From: Bacteroidota bacterium
GTDB taxonomy: Bacteria > Bacteroidota > Bacteroidia > Bacteroidales > F082
DNA: 64,000 bases
NCBI GenBank assembly: GCA_023396415.1
Contig: JAEWWJ010000017.1
Coordinates: forward strand, 1 to 64,000
Direction of reading: 5' to 3'
The first letter of the stretch is position 1. Each line of letters starts with the position of its first letter. Below, piece after piece: positions 60,896 through 64,000 of this stretch. A model generated the notes under the pieces. That model made no database searches, was not told the DNA's origin, and worked only from the letters and a program-made list of their open reading frames with translations. Both the position numbers and the translations under genes were made by a program.

Positions 60896-60903
60896 ACAAA
60901 AGT
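60896..60903 (-). promoter_or_regulatory. -7 box of the DUF1573 gene
   Basis: TACTTTTG on the minus strand, 36 bases before the ATG; -33 not clear. Confidence 0.42.
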
Positions 60904-61015
60904 AATATTTTTTAAAAGATACATCTTTTTTTGGTGTTAAAGTCTCTAAAAAAGCGACGATTTCTTTCGCCGGAGGGAGGTAGTTGCGCTTTAGATTTAT
61001 TTTTTTTCGTTAACT

Positions 61016-61046
61016 TTTGGCATAGTGCAAGATTTGTTTAATTTTG
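61016..61046 (+). promoter_or_regulatory. tRNA-Met promoter
   Basis: TTTG at 61016-61019, a 19-base spacer and TAATTTTG at 61039-61046, followed by GCACCTCC as in the tRNA-Pro promoter. Both boxes and spacing are ideal. Confidence 0.85.
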
Positions 61047-61058
61047 CACCTCCAATTT

Positions 61059-61132
61059 GGCGAGATAGCTCAGATGGTTAGAGCGTCGGATTCATAACCC
61101 GGAGGTCCCGAGTTCAACTCTCGGTCTCGCTA
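61059..61132 (+). tRNA. tRNA-Met (anticodon CAT)
   Basis: A 74-base cloverleaf: acceptor GGCGAGA with TCTCGCT (first pair G-T), anticodon loop TTCATAA (CAT), T arm CCGAG-TTCAACT-CTCGG, discriminator A, no CCA encoded. The anticodon stem has one A-C mismatch next to the loop. I read it as elongator Met; a CAT anticodon could also be tRNA-Ile modified by TilS. Confidence 0.9.
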
Positions 61133-61133
61133 C

Positions 61134-61167
61134 AAAGCCCTGTAAACGAAACGTTTACAGGGCTTTT
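61134..61167 (+). terminator. tRNA-Met terminator
   Basis: Perfect 15-bp stem (61134-61148 with 61152-61166), 3-base loop, T tail; starts 2 bases after the tRNA. Confidence 0.9.
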
Positions 61168-61199
61168 CATTTAGCGCCCCTGTATTTGTACAGAATCTT

Positions 61200-61207
61200 T
61201 AACTTTG
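61200..61207 (+). promoter_or_regulatory. -7 box of rarA
   Basis: TAACTTTG matches TAnnTTTG, 39 bases before ATG 61247. The nearest TTTG upstream is too close (11 bases), so the -33 element is uncertain. Confidence 0.42.
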
Positions 61208-61246
61208 TTTTTCATTTCAATCAACATCAATTTTAAAAAAAGAAAG

Positions 61247-62530
61247 ATGAGAAACCAAACACCTTTGGCTGAACGACTTAGACCGGAAACCTTAGAAAAC
61301 TACATCGGGCAGGAGCATTTGGTGGGTGATGGAGCAATTTTACGACGTGCTGTCGAATCAGGTAAAATACCCTCCATCATTCTTTGGGGACCTCCCGGCG
61401 TTGGAAAAACAACGCTGGCCTTTATCATATCCAAACAACTCAAGCGCGGTTTTCATGTTCTAAGTGCCATCAATTCAGGGGTTAAAGATGTTAGAGAAGT
61501 GATTGAAAAGGCACGCATGTTGCCCATAGCACCCATTCTTTTTATTGATGAAATCCATCGCTTCAGCAAATCGCAGCAAGATTCGCTTTTAGGAGCAGTT
61601 GAAAAAGGATTGGTGACATTGATTGGTGCCACAACCGAAAATCCGAGTTTTGAGGTTATTGCGCCGCTGCTGTCGCGTTGTCAGGTTTACGTGCTTAAAT
61701 CATTGGATATTCATCATTTAGATGCGCTTCTCTCAACAGCAATTGCAGCTTTAGAAAAAGACTATCAGTTAAAAATAGAGCTCAAAGAGAAAGAGGCTTT
61801 AATGCAAATTAGTGGAGGCGACGCCCGTAAGTTACTCAACGCTATTGAGTTGGTAACCGATTTGCTGGCTACTGAAGATACTGGCGGAACTACCTTGGTG
61901 ATCACCAATGAAAAGGTGAAGCTGTGTATTCAAAATAATTTAGTGAAATACGACAAGATGGGCGAGATGCATTATGATGTGGTTTCGGCTTTCATCAAAT
62001 CCATCCGTGGAAGCGACCCCAATGCGGCGGTGTATTATTTGGCGCGGATGGTAGAAGCCGGTGAAGATCCGCTTTTTATCGCACGTCGGATGTTGATACT
62101 TTCATCGGAAGACATCGGCAATGCCAACCCCAACGCGCTGTTGCTGGCCAACACTTGTTTCGACGCTGTGTCCAAAATTGGCTGGCCTGAAAGCCGCATC
62201 ATCTTATCACAAACGGCGATTTACTTGGCTTGTTCGGCCAAAAGCAACGCCAGCTACCTCGCCATTGGCATGGCACAAAAGCTTGTGCAATCCAGTGGCG
62301 ATCTAGCTGTGCCCCTACCCTTGCGCAATGCACCCACTTCATTGATGAAAAAGCTGCAATATGGTAGCGGTTACCAGTATGCACATGATTTTCAAGGGAA
62401 TTTTGCATTTCAGGAGTTCCTTCCCGATGAGATTGCAGGCACAAAACTCTATGATCCGGCTGACAATCCCAAGGAGCGCGAACAACGTAACCACTTAAAA
62501 ATGCTATGGAAAGATAAATATGGTTATTAA
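61247..62530 (+). CDS. rarA: Replication-associated recombination protein A (AAA+ ATPase)
   Basis: About 427 residues from ATG 61247 (MRNQTPLAERLRPETLENYIGQEHL); a start at 61205 would put extra residues into the promoter. Walker A GPPGVGKTT, Walker B LFIDEIHRF, sensor 1 GATTENPSFE and the C-terminal MgsA/WRNIP1 domain (DVVSAFIKSIRGSDPNAAVYYLARM) are all there. RarA (MgsA) acts at stalled replication forks. Full length. It overlaps the convergent PPK2 gene by 4 bases. Confidence 0.96.
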   Translation: MRNQTPLAERLRPETLENYIGQEHLVGDGAILRRAVESGKIPSIILWGPPGVGKTTLAFIISKQLKRGFHVLSAINSGVKDVREVIEKARMLPIAPILFIDEIHRFSKSQQDSLLGAVEKGLVTLIGATTENPSFEVIAPLLSRCQVYVLKSLDIHHLDALLSTAIAALEKDYQLKIELKEKEALMQISGGDARKLLNAIELVTDLLATEDTGGTTLVITNEKVKLCIQNNLVKYDKMGEMHYDVVSAFIKSIRGSDPNAAVYYLARMVEAGEDPLFIARRMLILSSEDIGNANPNALLLANTCFDAVSKIGWPESRIILSQTAIYLACSAKSNASYLAIGMAQKLVQSSGDLAVPLPLRNAPTSLMKKLQYGSGYQYAHDFQGNFAFQEFLPDEIAGTKLYDPADNPKEREQRNHLKMLWKDKYGY

Positions 62531-63432
62531 GTAGTCGGGTCTTGTTGGATTTCATTTTCCAATTGAAGGCGTGCTTCCTCCAGTCTATTCAACTCATCTT
62601 GAGGCAGTTTTGGAAACGAAAGCGGCAAACTACGTAACCTATTTACTACAATCTCGCTAACGGCATAGCGCATAAACCACTTATTATCAGCGGGAATCAC
62701 ATACCAAGGAGCTACCTCAGTAGAGGTGTGACTAAGCAAATCGCTGTAAGCCTGCATATAACTTTCCCAATGATGGCGTTCTTTCACATCGGCTGATGAA
62801 AATTTCCAGTTGCGCGAAGGGTCATCAATTCTTTTTAAGAAACGACGCTTTTGTTGTTCTTTTGAAACATTCAGAAAAAACTTAATAACTATGGTTCCGT
62901 TCTCCACCAAGTGGCGTTCTAAATTGTTGATCTGGCGGTATCTGCGCAACCAAAAGTCGTTGTTGACATCATTTAATGATTGAATATCAGGAAGACGTTG
63001 ACGGATCAGATATTCAGGATGTACCTTCACAATGAGCACCTCTTCGTAATAAGAACGGTTAAAAATGCCGAAATTTCCCCTTTGCGGCATACAGCGATAG
63101 GTACGCCAAAAGTAATCGTGATCAAGTTCTAAATCGGAGGGCGATTTAAAGCTAAAAACTTGCGTGCCTTGTGGGTTTAAACCCGACATCACATGTTTAA
63201 TGGTGCCATCTTTTCCGGCGGCATCCATGGCCTGAAAAACCAAAAGCACAGCATAACCGTTGTGGGCATATAGTTTTCCTTGTAGCTCAATCATGTCTTT
63301 TATGTTTGCCTCAAGAAGTTTTTCTGCTTCCTTCTTTCCAAGGTTGGCAGTAAATTCGGGATCAAAATCTGAAACCCGATGAATCTCGCCAGGCTTAGCT
63401 TCCAATTTATTTAAGAGTGCATCCGACTTCAT
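62527..63432 (-). CDS. Polyphosphate kinase 2 family protein
   Basis: About 301 residues from ATG 63432; a TTG two codons earlier is also in frame. The PPK2 fold is clear: Walker A VFQAMDAAGKDGTIKHV, GLNPQGTQVFSFKSPS, a Walker B-type FGIFNRSYYEEVLIVKVHPE, and the lid region RFLKRIDDPSRNWKFS. PPK2 transfers phosphate between polyphosphate and nucleotides. The class (I, II or III; NDP or NMP use) cannot be told. A -7 box lies 18 bases upstream. Confidence 0.93.
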   Translation of the reverse strand: MKSDALLNKLEAKPGEIHRVSDFDPEFTANLGKKEAEKLLEANIKDMIELQGKLYAHNGYAVLLVFQAMDAAGKDGTIKHVMSGLNPQGTQVFSFKSPSDLELDHDYFWRTYRCMPQRGNFGIFNRSYYEEVLIVKVHPEYLIRQRLPDIQSLNDVNNDFWLRRYRQINNLERHLVENGTIVIKFFLNVSKEQQKRRFLKRIDDPSRNWKFSSADVKERHHWESYMQAYSDLLSHTSTEVAPWYVIPADNKWFMRYAVSEIVVNRLRSLPLSFPKLPQDELNRLEEARLQLENEIQQDPTT

Positions 63433-63450
63433 TTTCAATCGTATTTATGA

Positions 63451-63458
63451 CAAATATA
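63451..63458 (-). promoter_or_regulatory. -7 box of the PPK2 gene
   Basis: TATATTTG on the minus strand, 18 bases before ATG 63432; no clear -33 element. Confidence 0.4.
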
Positions 63459-63607
63459 AAGATTTTTTTTTTGACAGGCCGTCCTTACCTCTTCAACGAG
63501 AAACAGAACCTTTCTAAATCCAAAAAATAAATTTTCAGCTTAAAATTAATCCTATCCAAAATAAATGACGAGATGTACTTAACTTAGCCCTCCTAAACTT
63601 TTGTCTT

Positions 63608-64000
63608 ATGAAAACCTCATTGTGTGTCATCTTTTTTTCTTTATTGTTGCTTTCTATCCTCACAGGCTGCAGCCCCAGCGAGAAATCGGTAAAGGTAAAT
63701 CCTGAATTTGCTGCTTACATTTCTGATTATACACATGGTTTAGTTCCTTTGGATGCGCCATTAAACATCACTTTAACATCGTCACCGAAGCAAGCCGGCA
63801 CTCCTGGTTCTGAGATTAAAGAGCAACTTTTTAGTTTTGAACCCTCGGTGAGTGGCAAAGCTTTTTGGGTTGATGAACAAACCATTAGGTTTATTCCTCA
63901 GCAAAACTGGCCTCGCGATCAGCACATCGAAGTGCGTTTTTTTATCAATAAGCTGCTCGATCTTCCCTCAGAATTTCATATTTTAAAGTACAGTTTGCAA
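63608..64000 (+). CDS. Alpha-2-macroglobulin family lipoprotein (N-terminal part only)
   Basis: 131 codons open to the window edge. Lipoprotein signal with LTGC (Cys21), then KVNPEFAAYISDYTHG, IKEQLFSFEPSVSGKAFWVDEQTIRFIPQQNWPRDQHIEVRFFINKLLDLP (in parts), which match the first macroglobulin domain of the large Bacteroidota alpha-2-macroglobulin-like proteins. These are protease traps in the periplasm, usually about 1800-1900 residues long. The thioester and the rest lie beyond the window. Confidence 0.85.
   Translation, partial: MKTSLCVIFFSLLLLSILTGCSPSEKSVKVNPEFAAYISDYTHGLVPLDAPLNITLTSSPKQAGTPGSEIKEQLFSFEPSVSGKAFWVDEQTIRFIPQQNWPRDQHIEVRFFINKLLDLPSEFHILKYSLQ

Noticed and set aside
61059..61132. 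Initiator tRNA-fMet
   Set aside because: The anticodon stem lacks the three consecutive G-C pairs expected of an initiator; an elongator Met is more likely.

Overview
The window is a gene-dense stretch of chromosome from a member of the Bacteroidota, probably an environmental Bacteroidales or Marinilabiliales-like lineage; the genus cannot be told from the sequence. Signs of the phylum are promoters with the TTTG-N19-TAnnTTTG architecture (found intact before two tRNAs and rpmE2), almost no Shine-Dalgarno sequences, a type IX secretion C-terminal signal on one secreted protein, a type-B L31, the GlmU-like TIGR03991-type nucleotidyltransferase, and families such as DUF1573, NamZ/DUF1343 and lipoprotein prolyl oligopeptidase. 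I see no insertion sequence, prophage, CRISPR array or integron.

Layout. 1-3.5 kb: a rightward run of an esterase, a TolB-like propeller, a prohibitin-like protein and an exported class-I amidotransferase, closed by a 21-bp perfect hairpin. 3.6-7.1 kb: leftward prolyl oligopeptidase and MATE transporter. 7.1-7.7 kb: the only long non-coding gap. 7.7-28 kb: a large exopolysaccharide locus, all rightward. It opens with a stand-alone receiver and a pseudo-receiver fused to the initiating phosphoglycosyl transferase. Then come a short TolC-like protein, a Wzz-type co-polymerase with an inserted LysM domain and a degenerate kinase domain, Wzx, Wzy, seven glycosyltransferases (four of them a duplicated two-gene module), an acetyltransferase, two methyltransferases and a T9SS-exported beta-helix protein. 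27.9-31.1 kb: a hybrid histidine kinase overlapping the last locus gene, another single receiver and a DUF1858 protein. 31.1-36.6 kb: pdxH, then a tight operon of a YdcF-DUF1684 fusion, a receiver-GAF-PAS histidine kinase and an NtrC-type sigma-54 activator.

36.7-39.9 kb: the translation operon thrS-infC-rpmI-rplT, with infC apparently starting at ATA behind a strong Shine-Dalgarno. 40-47.7 kb: leftward housekeeping genes (peptide-binding lipoprotein, quinone reductase-like flavoprotein, Lon, GlmU-like enzyme, L31, LuxC-like reductase). 47.8-51.8 kb: serC-serA with a four-helix-bundle gene, DUF1015 and a 58-residue winged-helix protein. 52-54.4 kb: alkaline phosphatase and a membrane metallophosphoesterase. 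54.6-64 kb: tRNA-Pro, tRNA-Ser, XerD, a LolC/E-like permease, NamZ, an aminotransferase, a DUF1573 protein, tRNA-Met, RarA, PPK2 and the beginning of an alpha-2-macroglobulin lipoprotein.

The part most worth following is the exopolysaccharide locus. Receiver domains sit at its first step, one of them physically fused to the enzyme that loads the first sugar, and a hybrid histidine kinase plus receiver lie at its far end. This suggests polymer synthesis controlled after translation by a phosphorelay or by receiver-like protein contacts. That is inference from domain content and order.
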